Shown here: positions 1-12,099 of the stretch, piece by piece
Position numbering within the stretch: the first letter of the stretch is position 1
Layout: the number at the start of each line of letters is the position of its first letter
Assembly (NCBI RefSeq): GCF_027943255.1
Contig: NC_072894.1
Location: 128,703,601-128,767,600, forward strand
DNA from: Anastrepha obliqua
Taxonomy: Eukaryota > Arthropoda > Insecta > Diptera > Tephritidae
Length of the DNA: 64,000 nucleotides
Direction of reading: 5' to 3'
The notes under the pieces: generated by a model
Database searches by the model: none
What the model saw: only the letters and a program-made list of their open reading frames with translations
What the model was told of the DNA's origin: nothing
Made by a program: the position numbers and the translations under genes

Positions 1-92
1 ATTTTAAGTAAATTTCCACAATTTGGAAGAGTTGTTCTGGCGTTAAACGATTCATGATGACTTGTCGAACGTAAAAAACAAAAAATTGCCGA

Positions 93-355
93 TTAGCGCG
101 TACACCTTTTTTTTTGGATGTCTGGCCGAGCTCCTCCTTCTATTTGTGGCGTGCGTCTTGTTGTTGTTCCACAAATAGAGGGATCTAAAATTTTAAGCCG
201 ATTCCGAACTGCATTCAATTTTTATGAGGAGCTTTTTCATGGCAGAAATACACACGGAGGTTGTGTATTTATTATAAAAACGTTTCATGGAGATTCGGTG
301 CACTTCCCAATGGTAGTCATGCACCAACTCATTCGGCTACGGCGGCCGGTGTAGT
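93..355 (-). repeat. tRNA-derived-type SINE, copy 1
   Basis: Read on the minus strand, this begins near 355 with a Pol III A-box-like segment (TAGCCGAATGAG), followed by a B-box-like ACCGAATCTCC. It then shows the body motifs shared with the copy at 25788: TTTCTGCCATGAAAAAGCTC, a CTATTTGTGGAACAACA block, and GGAGGAGCTCGGCC near the 3' end. About 260 bases, with the tail near GTACGCGC. Similarity between copies is high enough to see by eye but is interrupted by small indels. The family name is unknown to me. Confidence 0.75.
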
Positions 356-359
356 TTGA

Positions 360-2960
360 ACTATAAAAAAAAAATAAATAAATCAAACGAAAAATAAATA
401 AATAATAGTGTCGAGCTGCTATTATTGCGCACATAGGTGTACATATAAGTATGTACATACACGCGTGCCTATGACTGGTTGTATGAATGAATTTGGAGGT
501 TAGCCTTCTTGCGACGCGTGTGTGCGTGTTATTAATGAATTGGCCATTTTTTATGCATCCGACGTCCCATAAGGCAACTAACCTCATACAGGCAGCAGCA
601 ACAACTACAGCAAGAGCTTTTTTTGCATCCTCAGCAGCTTCTGCTTTTGACTAATGAACTTGCGCTCAGTGTTGAGTTCTTTCTTGTTTTGCACTCTACA
701 TGGTTTCTTTGCTATTATTTTGATATTTGCAGTTTTTCCTTCAAACTGCCGTTCGATATTCAATTATGTCACCAAGCACTTTGAAAGCGTACATGGACAC
801 ATATGGATATGCATATGAAATTTTTTGCTACCCTCGTTTTTTTGCGTTCAATGAATAACTTGTTTGCTTTGTCATTTTTTATTATAGATAATTTCTGTGT
901 TTTGTATCTGAAAAGTCTTTGTTATTCCAGGCAGTCGCCTATTGAGTTCATTTCAGTTCATTGGCAGCGATTTTTGTCTGTCAGTCTGATTATTTATACA
1001 TTCGCATCTGTTTTTTAAACGCGTGTACATAAAAGCATGCAAAATTGTTTTTCGAAATAAAAATCACTTCTTCAAGGATATTTTTCTAGCAAATAGTTAT
1101 TGTCCTTTGAAAATTTTATCCATAACTTTTACGTAATTTATGCAGCCTGAATTGTATGTATGTATGTACAAATATATACTTGGGTATGCAAAATGTAAAA
1201 ACACACTTATCCTTCTTCGTTGCCTGCGCGACGAAGATACCAACTCGGAGTTCCTTATTTCTGGGGTTCAAAGCACGTTTTAGTGCGTCTACGACAACTC
1301 ATTTGAAGGCAGATGACGCGCATTTACAAAGGTTCCTGCTTTTCTTCTTCTCTACCTAACGCAACGTTATAAGTTGAACTCGAGTGCAGACCACTCACAC
1401 ACAGTTGCAATTATGCCCACATACAGCCGAGCGAAATCACACATACACTCACACATATATTTACAAGTGACTGAATGAGTGCAATAAAATCCATTACCAC
1501 CTACCTTTTACGAGTACACATCACTGGGGAGCTGAGTATGATTCATGGCAATTCTCCTACAGGGAAGAGGAGAAGGGTAGGATAGGTGAAAATGGAAAAT
1601 GCAAAAGTTAAGTGTAAAGCGCGGAGTGAAGAAAGCAAATGCACTTGAGCCGTATTGACCGCCAACGAACGAACAGCGTACGAGCAAGCAAAAGAAAATA
1701 TTATTAAAGAAAAATTGTGAGCAACGGGAAAAGTGCTGAGAAAATACGTGTGGAAAAAGTATGCATTAAAAGCGTGTATCCAGACAGAGTTACGTAAAAT
1801 TACACTTTTATTTAGAAGAAATGTTGGCATGGAAGTTCATCTCCCGCTTTGGAATCTCCATCCGTGTTAATGCATTTGAATACGACCATACGCGAGTATA
1901 CTTTATAAATATGTATGTGTGTGTGTCTGTATGTGCTGGGATGAATAATTACGTCAAGCCACATTAAGGTGCCATCAAGGTGCCTGAGGGCATGGTGCAT
2001 GTATGCCAATGCATATCAAAAAGTTGCAGAAGCTGGCGAAATGCAGAATCTGGTGTCAGAGTGTTTCTGAGAAGGTGATGCCGTTGATATTCTACAAGTG
2101 AGGCGTCTGAAGGAAAACACGCGCTGCCGTATGAGTACGAACGCAGCAATTGCATTAAAATGTGGATAAAGTGGTTGGCGGCAATCATAATTAGTCTGAT
2201 TAGTAGTTTTGCCGCAGCACAGGAAAGTAAAGGAATGGCAAAAAAGTTATCGTAGCTTGTGTGCCCCGATCCAGTAATACAGGTACTTTATTAACACAAT
2301 TTTTTTAAGTACTGAGTAATTTTTGTACGCGATGCCTTGATGGAGGTACTCAGGTTGATATCGAGTACATAGAGGTTCAGAGAACACTAATGGCATTTAT
2401 CGGCATCAATATTGTAGAAAGGAAAGAATGAAACTGCGTGGAGTGCGTGTAGACACCTCAGATTGAGGAGACTCCTCTGGTGCGAAATCAACTAGAGATG
2501 TGCGTGGCGAATTCGGGATTTTAAAATTTTCTAATTGGCATTATTTTCAGCAGTGGAATATATAAATATTTCAACTAAACGTGGTTTAGTGGTAGCGACA
2601 ACATTTTTAACTATCACCTCAAGTAATATTAGTGGAAATATTTCAATTAAATCAAAAAGTTATGTTAAATTATTATCAATCAAAAGTTTGTCCCCCTCTA
2701 CACAAAGTTAAGTGCCAGGTACTTGAGAACTTAAAACGACACTAAAAAATATAAATATTGTTGGAATGATTTTTTTATTATAATCTAGTAGATAATTTTA
2801 TGGCATTTATTTATTTAAATATGATATCCGGCATATCTCCCCTACAGTTACGAGTTACATGGTCCATTCATTTTGACGTGAAAAACATCAAATATCATTT
2901 CAAAATAAAATTAGAAAATATCGCTTGAGTTTAATCCAAAACGTATAAAATTTCAAAATT
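360..2960. other. Non-coding stretch, no gene recognised
   Basis: AT-rich intron-like or intergenic DNA with short CA/TG tracts (for example around 1910 and 1440-1460). Short open frames occur on both strands without recognisable domains. From about 2500 onwards AT content is very high. Confidence 0.5.
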
Positions 2961-2968
2961 AAAATCTA

Positions 2969-3807
2969 TGGTCATAAGCAATAATCGCCTAAGTCGTTAA
3001 CTTTGCTTCCGAGATAAATAGCTTTTTATATTCAGAAGCGTTTCTGAGAAATGTAGAAAGGAGCTTTAAAAAACTGTATATATAAAAACAATTATAATGA
3101 AACTTGCCTTTGTTTAGGAGATATTTAATAAAAAGAAATAAAAATGTTTATTGCAAACATAACATATGATATAAGAATGACTATGTTGACTAAGGCTTTT
3201 ATTGTAAAAGAATTGGTTGCTGTTTGTGTGGCACATATTAAGTTAAGGAACTATTGCATATATAAATTTACCAAGATAAAGAGTTAGTCCATTTCACTAA
3301 TACGAGTTTATTAAAAAAAAAGGAATTTTACAAATTTATTATTTTAAACTAAATGACATTTTCCGAAAACTTATTTTTGTAATATTTATACAAAAATACA
3401 TTAACAACTTTTGAGGAGATAGTGCATGCTTATATATATTATATTTTCAATTTGTAATAAACACTCACCTTCACGTTGGCTCTTATGCCAGCTCTCTTGT
3501 GTATGACAAACTTAAAAAAAATTTAGGTGCAAAAACAATATACATAAGTTATTATAGGCCATTTAAATATAATAGTATTGTAATTGACCATCTTCTTAAG
3601 TATACTTAGACTCATATAGTAAATGCAATAGCGCTTCGTTGCTAGTTAGGCTAATATGTTTTTATTAAAATTTACTCAAAAAAAAAAAAAAAAATAGTAA
3701 GAATGATAGGAACTTCGCGTAAATATACAGTTTTATTAGTTGGATGTGCTAGTATACATAATTCATTTCTTTCTTAAGTCGACTTAGGCGATTATTGCTT
3801 ATGACCA
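2969..3807. repeat. Interval bounded by a 28-bp perfect inverted repeat (candidate MITE)
   Basis: Bases 2969-2996 and 3780-3807 are perfect reverse complements over 28 bases, with the core CATAAGCAATAATCGCC. The roughly 0.8 kb between them is very AT-rich and non-coding. No convincing target duplication is seen outside the arms, so the arms may be subterminal or the element may be degraded. A non-autonomous DNA transposon is the likeliest explanation. Confidence 0.55.
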
Positions 3808-4043
3808 CAGAATGTTTTGCTAATTTGCTATTGTAAAGAATGAAAAAATTCTATAACATATATTTATTAGGTTTTCTTTTAGACCTTTAATAACTTGACT
3901 TATGATTCAAAGGTAGAACACTTGCAGAAATTATGGAGCAGCATCGGCACAATATTTCTTTAAACTTGAAGCGATGCAACTTTTAGGCGGGTAGGTCTTT
4001 TTTAGTAAGTTTTATGTACAAGAAATAAACCTAAAAATAAGTT

Positions 4044-4345
4044 ATGATGCATTTAAATACATGTAAACCCAGCCAGCGAATGGGTTTGATGGTGAACAAA
4101 ACGAAGTACCTTCTGACATTAAACAAAAAGTCGGCGCACTCGCATATCGGCACCCACGTCACTGTTTACAGCTATAATTTCGAGGTTGTAAAAGACTTCC
4201 TTTATTTAGGAACTTGGCTTCACTTGGTGTATCCAATTGGCGCCGGTTAGCACGAGAAAGAAACGACTGGCGCGCTTTGTTAAACTCGACCAAAATCGCG
4301 TAAGCGGTTATCGCGCCAATTAAGAAGAAGGAAAAGAAACCCATA
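4044..4345 (+). pseudogene. LINE reverse transcriptase C-terminal fragment
   Basis: The reading GLMVNKTKYLLTLNKKSAHS, followed by HIGTHVTVYSYNFEVVKDFLYLG, matches the palm/thumb end of RTE-type LINE reverse transcriptases (GLK-N--KTKYL, then -NFE-V--F-YLG). After an internal deletion, a different frame reads NWRRLARERNDWRALLNSTK, the extreme C-terminus of the same family and similar to the fragment at 26940-27010. No complete RT motif remains. The fragment is dead. Confidence 0.7.
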
Positions 4346-4349
4346 TATT

Positions 4350-7300
4350 ACATTCAAAGTCAAAGTAAAATTACATTTTACGATGTAGAACATCGATGCC
4401 CATCGACAGGATGCGATATAACTTATCTTTATTTTTTTATTTTCACATTTCCGCAGCTCCAAGTATTTTTTAATCTCACTGAACTCAATTAGCTTGTCTC
4501 TTTGACAGTATTGTGCTCCTATTCGGCAGTTTGTTGTTGTAGGTATACAATAAATATACAAAATATAAATTCCAATCAAAATGAAGCCGAAATCATTTGT
4601 AATTTTCAATAAACTGTAGATCACGTGGATATACATGAATACGAGAAACAAAAACAAACGTTACACATTTGCATAAATGTGAAAGTGATTGGACCACATA
4701 ACCAATGAACCGCATTCGCAAGTACAGCAGTTACAGTAATTAGTAGTTGGAGAGAGAGAGCCCGTAGTAGAGAGGTAGTGAGGCGACAGTTTTAATGGAC
4801 AAAAGGTGGGGAGAGATAATATGTAGGAGAGCGTATAATTGACGTGTGAGTGCGAAGTAAGTGTGTGTGCCCTACAATGTGAACCAAAGTGCAGAGAGTG
4901 TGCGACACGCGCCAAACTTGTAGACACATACCTACTTACAAATAAATAGGTTCGTTTTGCCAATCGTTTTAGTAGTCTCTGCTGTAATCGGAGCACAGCT
5001 AAGTATGTCCTTTGCAATTTATGCAAATACAACGGCCAATGTTATTGCATTATTAATGCTGCTGTTGTTATTGTTATGTTGTTGTTTAGAACTAAAGTCA
5101 ATGGTAGAGGACGGGCTGAATGGGTAGCTGGTTGGTGGCTGCTGGCGGAATACATTGCTATACGATGCGCTGCGCTGGCTTGTGGTAATTTGAAATGATT
5201 GAACTGACTGCTGCATGCAATGTAAACAAACACTGACATGAGTATGCACACACATACATATATACAAAGCACGCTGCCATTTACCGACGGGCATCCCACT
5301 GCCGCACACTCTCTGCAATCCCGCATCTAAATTAGCAATATATTGTTATTTGTTGCCGCGTGATGTATTTGCTGTTGTTGTCAATTGCATTTCTGCCCTT
5401 GCCATTGTTATTCTAATCAACGTATGTGTGCGTGTGTATGCGTGAGTGTGTTGTTACCAAAATTGTTTGATAGCAGTATTTAACGCTGTGGGACCCTCGT
5501 GCCAGCTTCTGCAATTAAATACAAGACACAGTCGTCGATTTTCGCAAACCATTGTAGCCTTGGCGAACGATGCTTTTGCTCTATTGCCGCTTCCACGTCC
5601 GATAATATGTCCAGTGTGTATATGGCATTTATTTATGAGACAGCTAGAAATACAACCACAGCTACAGGCGCAGCTATATAGTTTCGACTGAACGAATTAA
5701 GCAAACCATGATTGAGTAAATGGCTGCTATTTGCCAATATATGTTTGAATGTGTGTGTGCCGGTATTTGTCTTTGTTTGTTTAGTGCTTTGACACACTAC
5801 CAATGTGGTCGTGTCAGCACATTATTAGCACAAATACAGCAACAACACCACGCTGAAGCAACTGAGTACTGGAAAATTCCTTGTGGAATTGTTAATTATT
5901 TATTGGGCACAGTCTTGAACGGTGCTAAGAGCCGCTAACAGCATGCCCAGGTATTCGGAGAGATGACAGCGCTCTTCGTTTTAAGGCAGGGAGTTATTTC
6001 CCAGTAACTGTAAAAATAAATAACCCAGCTTTGAGTTTTTGTAATACATGTCTTTATAAGATGAGCAAATATGGTTAAAATAACAGTTGAACGAAAATGA
6101 AAACGCAGAAATGAAAAGTAAAATTAGCTCGCATTTTCTTTCAAATTCCATGATTAGTTTGAAAATTAAAATTAATTCGAATAGAAAGTAAAAATTCGGT
6201 CTGAACCGGTAGAAAAAAACCGATATCATATTTTACTTAGAGGACTTTCGCTGGCCAGTCATCACATTTTCTAATCTCAAAAGCATGGTTCGACTTTTCA
6301 ACTAATCCATTAACCACACTAATTTTGAACATCTTCAACTAGCATATGCAATGACGACTATAACTGGTAGTAATCAGCAACAGTAAAGCCAAATAAAATT
6401 CAGCTGGTAGCTAAGGATAATCCATGCCAATGTATAAAAGTAGGTTTTTATTGGCGTTGCAAGCATTGTAATATTTAATAACTACTTTGTTTCCTTCTGC
6501 TTTCGTACGCGCAACTGTCTAAAAAATTGGCAATGTGTCGCCAATTCGGCTGAATAAATTCGCTATATTTACATATCCTTAGAATTGAACAAGGCTCTTA
6601 CTTAAACTTCATTAATCTACATCTCTGTACTTTAATTTCTGCTTTTATAGCTCACTTCCTTTAAATTACTTAATTTATATGCCATTTCATTAGTTAAATA
6701 CTCAAATTTAGACTCCCTCAAATGCAATTTTCCATCAAAATATACCCATCCAACACTTTTGTGCGCTCAATAAATCACAGTTGTTGCAAGAAAACCAATT
6801 ATACTCGTACACGCGCAGGCAAACGCCCACTCGTCTACCTAAATGCGGTAAAGTGTTTTAATGAAAATGAATCGCATTGAACTGGATATTCCACTTCGCG
6901 TACAAAAACTTTAACAAAATTTAATTTTAATTGCAATTCGCGAAATAAAGTCAATTTTAGACAAGCTCACCAAAGACTTGAGGAAATTTTAATCTAAACA
7001 ACATCAATTAGAGAATGAAATGAATTTGTTAGTGTAGAATTCATGTTGTTGTTGTACACTGTGTACTTACGAAACTCTAAATGGTTTTCAAATTAAATCG
7101 CACTCATACGCACTGGCGTACCGATTTGCAGCCAAGCGAAAGAGTTCCGTCGAGGCATTGGGGAGGGTGCGGCGGAGATGGCTCAGTTGGCTGCTGAGGC
7201 GAATGGTGATGTATGGTGCGCATAAACGTTGAATCACTCTTGCAAATACAATTTAAAATTGTGCGAAACTTTAACTAAACAACATCAATAACACGACGAT

Positions 7301-8262
7301 TAAAACAATGCACTCTATACACACACACACACACAGTATATATGCGCATATTTAGCAATTGTTCATAAGTATAAGTTTTTCTTGTTCGGTTGTAGCGCCA
7401 ATTGCATGTTGTTTTTTTGCTTGTTTTTGTTTTCGAAATAGTTTTGTGCGAAATTTCACATTGCACTTAGTGCACAATGCAGTTCATGCTGCTGGTTGTT
7501 GTTACATTTGTTTATCGTTGCTGTTAGTTATTGCTGTGCGCTGTTTGTTTCTGCATAATGTCGCTGCCGCTGTTGTTGTTGCTTCTGCAGCACTTAACCT
7601 GCTCTACATCAACATTTACATAATATGACTACACCGATGCGTTCAAAGTTTAAAACCCTAACAGCATAAGCAACAACAAGAAAAACAATAGCTATATGAA
7701 AGCGCCACTACTACTCAAAATAAGTAACTCTGCAGTTATGCGTTGCTGTCGTGACTGTATTTGTTGCAGTACTTCAGGGTGTTTGACACTACAATGGCTC
7801 ACTGCAACAGCAACTAGGCAAGTAGCGGCAATAATAACTTGTGTAAATTTGATGTTTTGCATGAGCGGAAGGTAAAAAAATGTAAATAACTTGAACTTGT
7901 TGGCAACTTTTTGGCTTTTTACCATTTTATTTGTTGTCATTTTTTTATACAGATTTTGCCATTTCTCACACAGATTTCCAAATCACTGCCTGTACGCTTG
8001 GCTGCTTTGAAATAAAGTGAGTTTCCGGGGATAAAACTACGTTTCCACTTCAGACAATTAATTTAGTTTTTACTGCTTTGAAGTTGTTACCGCAGCTAAT
8101 TTGTTACAAATCCCTTCGTAAATACACTCGTGGCCACACAAATACCACCTCACCTCTTGAACTTTTTCCTCAATTACTGGTGCATAACCGACCAAACCTT
8201 TCTGAATATTTCTGACATCTACAAAATAGAAAATAATGCTTCATATTTTTTGAGCAAAAAGT
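4350..8262. other. Non-coding stretch, no gene recognised
   Basis: AT-rich DNA with GA-rich (about 4750), GTT/GCT triplet-rich (about 5050-5090 and 7490-7600) and (CA)n (about 7318-7335) low-complexity tracts. Overlapping short frames on both strands near 5019-5326 and 7359-7628 follow the triplet repeats and show no domain. Confidence 0.5.
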
Positions 8263-9227
8263 TATTAATTTTTAACAAAAAGAGGTTGTCTGTAAAGTCG
8301 GTTTACTGACAAGTTTAACGTGATAACGTCATAAGAAAATACTGATTGAATGGTTGCATTTTTCAAAAGAAAATTTTAATTTCATTTGTTTGATAGATAT
8401 TTTATATGGATATAGAGAATGAGTTAACATTAACATAACATAATATACTTTAACATAACATAACGACGCATTTTTGGTGCGTGCAGCCGGCTACATAGAA
8501 TTATAAGACGTTATCACGTCAAAAAATAATAATAACATTAAAACAACAGGTATTATTAACAAACTTGGTTTTATTTTAAATTCTTCAAGTAAATAAAATT
8601 AATAATAATCAATAAGAAGGCATAGGCAAATACAAATACGTGAATTTATATATGTACATATGCGCATATACATACACATATACGCTCACTTAAGTAGGAG
8701 AGAGCAAGATGTCGAACGTTGCCGTTCGTTTGCTTTGTTTGCTTTGTCGTTCACTCCGCGCTTTTGCTTGCAGTTAATTCAAGGTAACGGCAATGAGCAA
8801 GGTAACGACAAATGAGCAAGGTAACGACACATTTTTTCGTGCGTGCAGCCTGTTAAATCGAATTATAAGACGTTATCACGTCAAAACATTTGTCACATGC
8901 ACATGCAAATTTGTATTAGGCATTCAACATTTTCCAACATTTGAGTAAGTTTTGCGTTTGTTTTTATATAAAAAACTAGCTTTAACCCGCGGTCCCGCTC
9001 GCGTAGTTTTGAGGGGTTTAAGATATGTATACAAAAGAATTACAAACAATAATTTCATAGAAAATATTTTTTTATTAATAGCCATAATACTACAATACCC
9101 GGCATCCGTTGCTATGTCTCGTTGAATAAAATTAAAACAACCAATCAGAAAAATATGAAGCAAAATTATTTTGACGTGATAACGTCTTATAATTCGATTT
9201 AGCCGGCTGCACGCACGAAAAAATGTG

Positions 9228-9332
9228 TCGTTACCTTGCTCATTCGTCATTACCTTGCTCATTTGTCGTTACCTCGCTCATTTGTCGTTACCTTGCTCAT
9301 TTGTCGTTACCTTGCTCATTGTCGTTACCTTG
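9228..9332. repeat. About 20-bp tandem repeat inside the foldback arm
   Basis: Five to six copies of a unit close to TCGTTACCTTGCTCATTTG. The opposite arm (about 8790-8832) holds only about two copies in reverse orientation, so the arms differ by array length. Confidence 0.85.
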
Positions 9333-9955
9333 CATGAACTGCAAGCGAAAGCGCAGAACGAACGGCAAAGCAAACAAAGCAAACGAACGGCAACGTTCGA
9401 CATCTTGCTCTCTCCTACTTAAGTGAGCGTATATATGTATGTACAATATGTATATGCGCATATGTACATATATAAATTCACGTATTTATATTTGCATATG
9501 CCTTCTTATTGATTATTATTAATTTGATTTACTTGAAGAATTTAAAATAAAACCAAGTTTGTTAATAATACCTGTTGTTTTAATGTTATTATTATTAATT
9601 TTTTTATTATATATGAAGGAAAAAATGTATGGTAATATTTACCATATACCTTATAAGATATGTTGTATACTAATATATGTATATAAATATGCATATACAT
9701 ATACAATTTGGCGCCTTTTTCAAAAAGAACAAATCTATATGTAAAGATGCATACAAATCATATAGACATATCAAATGCACGAATCTATTATGTACGCAAG
9801 CAAATGTAAGCTAATGTGCTTGAACTGCAAACGAGAGCGCGGAACGAACGACAAAGAGCACAATCGGCCCCGCGTTCGGCAACGTTCGACATCTCCTACT
9901 TGAGTGAGTATATATATGTTTGTATATGTATGTAAATGCGCATTTATATATAAAT

Positions 9956-10243
9956 TCACATGTGTCTTGTGTTTGCATATGCCTTCTTCCTGTGCGCATG
10001 GTAATGAACCATTTCTCTGTTGAGAATAGGACGATGATAGGAAAGGTAGGAAATTAAAGGGGCTGTTTCGGGTGTAATGTGTCTTGAAAAAGGCAAATCG
10101 ATAATGTTGTCTCTTAGTGTTGTTGACTTATTAACGTCTGATGCACAATCGTAATTGAACATATCTTTCATGAATTTGATAAATGTTTCGTCATTTTTCA
10201 CGTTTGTGTAAATGTAACTTGACCTATTCCATTGCGATTCCAT
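9956..10243 (-). CDS. Unknown 95-residue open frame starting at the inner edge of the foldback terminal repeat
   Basis: The ATG lies immediately inside the right outer arm and the frame runs inwards, starting MESQWNRSSYIYTNVKNDET and containing DNIIDLPFSRHITPETAPL. It ends within the third copy of the inner repeat segment, so its last dozen residues are repeat-encoded. That suggests the N-terminal part of an element-encoded protein truncated by rearrangement. I do not recognise a domain, and chance occurrence is possible. Confidence 0.35.
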   Translation of the reverse strand: MESQWNRSSYIYTNVKNDETFIKFMKDMFNYDCASDVNKSTTLRDNIIDLPFSRHITPETAPLISYLSYHRPILNREMVHYHAHRKKAYANTRHM

Positions 10244-10409
10244 TTACCTCCTCCTCTATATCCATACAAACTATCTATCAAACAAATAAAATTAAAATTT
10301 TGTTTTGAAAATTGCAACCATTCCATCAATATTTTCTTATGACGTTGTCACGTTAAACTATTGTCAGTAAACCGACTTTACAGACAACCTCTTTTTTTAT
10401 TAATTTTCT

Positions 10410-11485
10410 ATCTCAAACCGTTTTTGAACTTTGCATTTGGGTCATAGTTGAACAGCTTATGCGGATTATGAAGTCTAGAGTGTGCTATAAGTAGTGGGAA
10501 ACAGGAAAAGCTAATATTTTTTAGATTAAATTTAAGCAAATATTCGATTATTAGTGACGAATGAGAGTGGTGGCGCGGCTTGGGGGCTGTAGGAAGGGAG
10601 TTCCATCATAAAAACATGCCTATAACCTTCATTGGGTGAAAATATGAATGCACACAAATTTTTACGTCATTTGGTGTTGTCGTTTCGTAGTGATGCTTTA
10701 TAGTATAGAAGCATTTGTATAGAAGGCATTGAAGTAACGAGGTTTCAAGAACTTCAGTCGGAATTTCCCGTTTCCATACCATAGCGATCTGTCTTAGAAC
10801 TTAACCCCGGTTGAGCGTCTAAGAAACAAGATGGTGACAGATGACACTTTTTACTAACCATAAACATGAGAAAATATCGTTGATTACAACTGACTACAAC
10901 TACAGTTGAAATGCATACTTGCACGAAAAAACTGACTGGTAAGGTTTGCGTGGCCACGAGTGTACTTCACTTTGTTTGCTTGAGACTCATTCTACATCAC
11001 ATTACGCTTAAAATCTATGCATGCCTTCTGTTTAGGATTTTGATTTTTAATTTGTACCAAATTTACGGAACGGTACATTTTCCCGAAGGGAATTCAAAGC
11101 ATTGACGGCATAAGTGAATATTTTATAACATAAAAATAAATAATAAAAAGGCGCCTCATTTTTATGGGCGCAGAACTAATTTTGGGTAGCATCAGAGAAA
11201 TGAGATTGTTTTTTGCGTTATCCTAATGTGTATGGTAGATATGGCGTGTCTGTAACTTTTTTCTGTTAGTAGCCTCAATAAATATCTAAGCTCCTTTACT
11301 CAAAGGTAATCACTCAAATTTGGTAGCATTTTTTAACTTGCACATGCTCCTGATAATATAGAACTGCGCTTTCATGCGCGAGACGTTAAGTTTTTTACTC
11401 ATCCGTTTCAGAGCTTGGACTTCCAGGACAGTCCTTTTTTTGTGTAGGTACGCGGCGAGGATACACCTAACCTTCCACACACATG
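10410..11485. other. Non-coding stretch, no gene recognised
   Basis: Plain AT-rich sequence between two transposons. Nothing beyond short non-homologous frames is seen. Confidence 0.5.
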
Positions 11486-11487
11486 TA

Positions 11488-12096
11488 TATGGCCCGCCAT
11501 CTATCGTTACGGATTTGAACTAGGTATTATTTGAAGAATGGTAACACTAAGCTGTCATCTGATTTGACAGAAAATTAGTTTTATTCTTCCGCTGAACGAA
11601 AATGGTTGTGTGTACGCTCAAAGAACGCTGGGAAATATTGCGACATTACTTTGAAAATCATGGTAATGTTGCAGAATTACACAAAATTACGTACGGCAAT
11701 GGGAAGAAGAAAAGCACTGAATGAAGTGTATGTGCGTTACTTTGCGAAAACAGTAAGATAAAGTGGGTTGCTTATTGACAAACCAACGCGTGACCGACCA
11801 AAAACCGTGCGTACACCCGAAAATATTGCTGCTGTGGCCGAGAGTGTTCGTGAATCACCAGGAACATCAGTTCACCGTCGTTCTCAATAATTGGATATTT
11901 CGGAGACATCATTGAGACGAACTTTGCGTAAAGACCTTGGTATGACGCCGTACAAAGTCCATATGAATGAAGTTGTGTTCCATCATTAACCGGAAGGATT
12001 GTACTCCAAAATAAAAAAAAACCGTTTGGAAAAATATTGAGTAGTTTCTTTTTTATAGCATTGTTAATTCCGTAAAGTTATATGGCGGACCCTGTA
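11488..12096 (+). mobile_element. Tc1/mariner (IS630) remnant, HTH region only
   Basis: The ends are imperfect inverted repeats: GGCCCGCCATCTATCGTTAC on the left, and on the right the reverse complement of GGGTCCGCCATATAACTTTA. From 11601 the plus strand reads MVVCTLKERWEILRHYFENH. After frame breaks come fragments ENIAAVAESVRESPGTSVHR and SLRRTLRKDLGM, which match the N-terminal helix-turn-helix of IS630-type transposases. Stops and frameshifts are present and the whole catalytic domain is missing. The element is about 0.6 kb and could only be moved by a relative. Confidence 0.7.
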
Positions 12097-12099
12097 GAT

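Larger units (their letters stand above)
8273..10398. mobile_element. Foldback-type DNA transposon with long compound inverted repeats
   Basis: The outer arms (about 8277-8412 and 10245-10396) are inverted copies over roughly 130 bases, starting AAAAAGAGGTTGTCTGTAAA. They are flanked by a 9-bp direct repeat ATTAATTTT (8264-8272 and 10399-10407), a length typical of Mutator-like elements, though AT-rich. Inside lies a second inverted pair (about 8460-8880 against about 9170-9610) carrying the near-palindrome GACGTGATAACGTC, a stretch beginning GTTGCCGTTCG or its reverse, and a 20-bp tandem repeat. A third, diverged copy of that inner segment is at about 9815-9990. The layout recalls Drosophila Foldback (FB) elements. 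I do not recognise the family. Confidence 0.75.

Noticed and set aside
9228..9332. Possible CRISPR-like array
   Set aside because: The repeats are contiguous 20-bp units without spacers, in a eukaryotic transposon.
9223..9426. Short frames of repeated CRYLAHLSLP-like peptides
   Set aside because: Translation of the 20-bp tandem repeat in the foldback arm.
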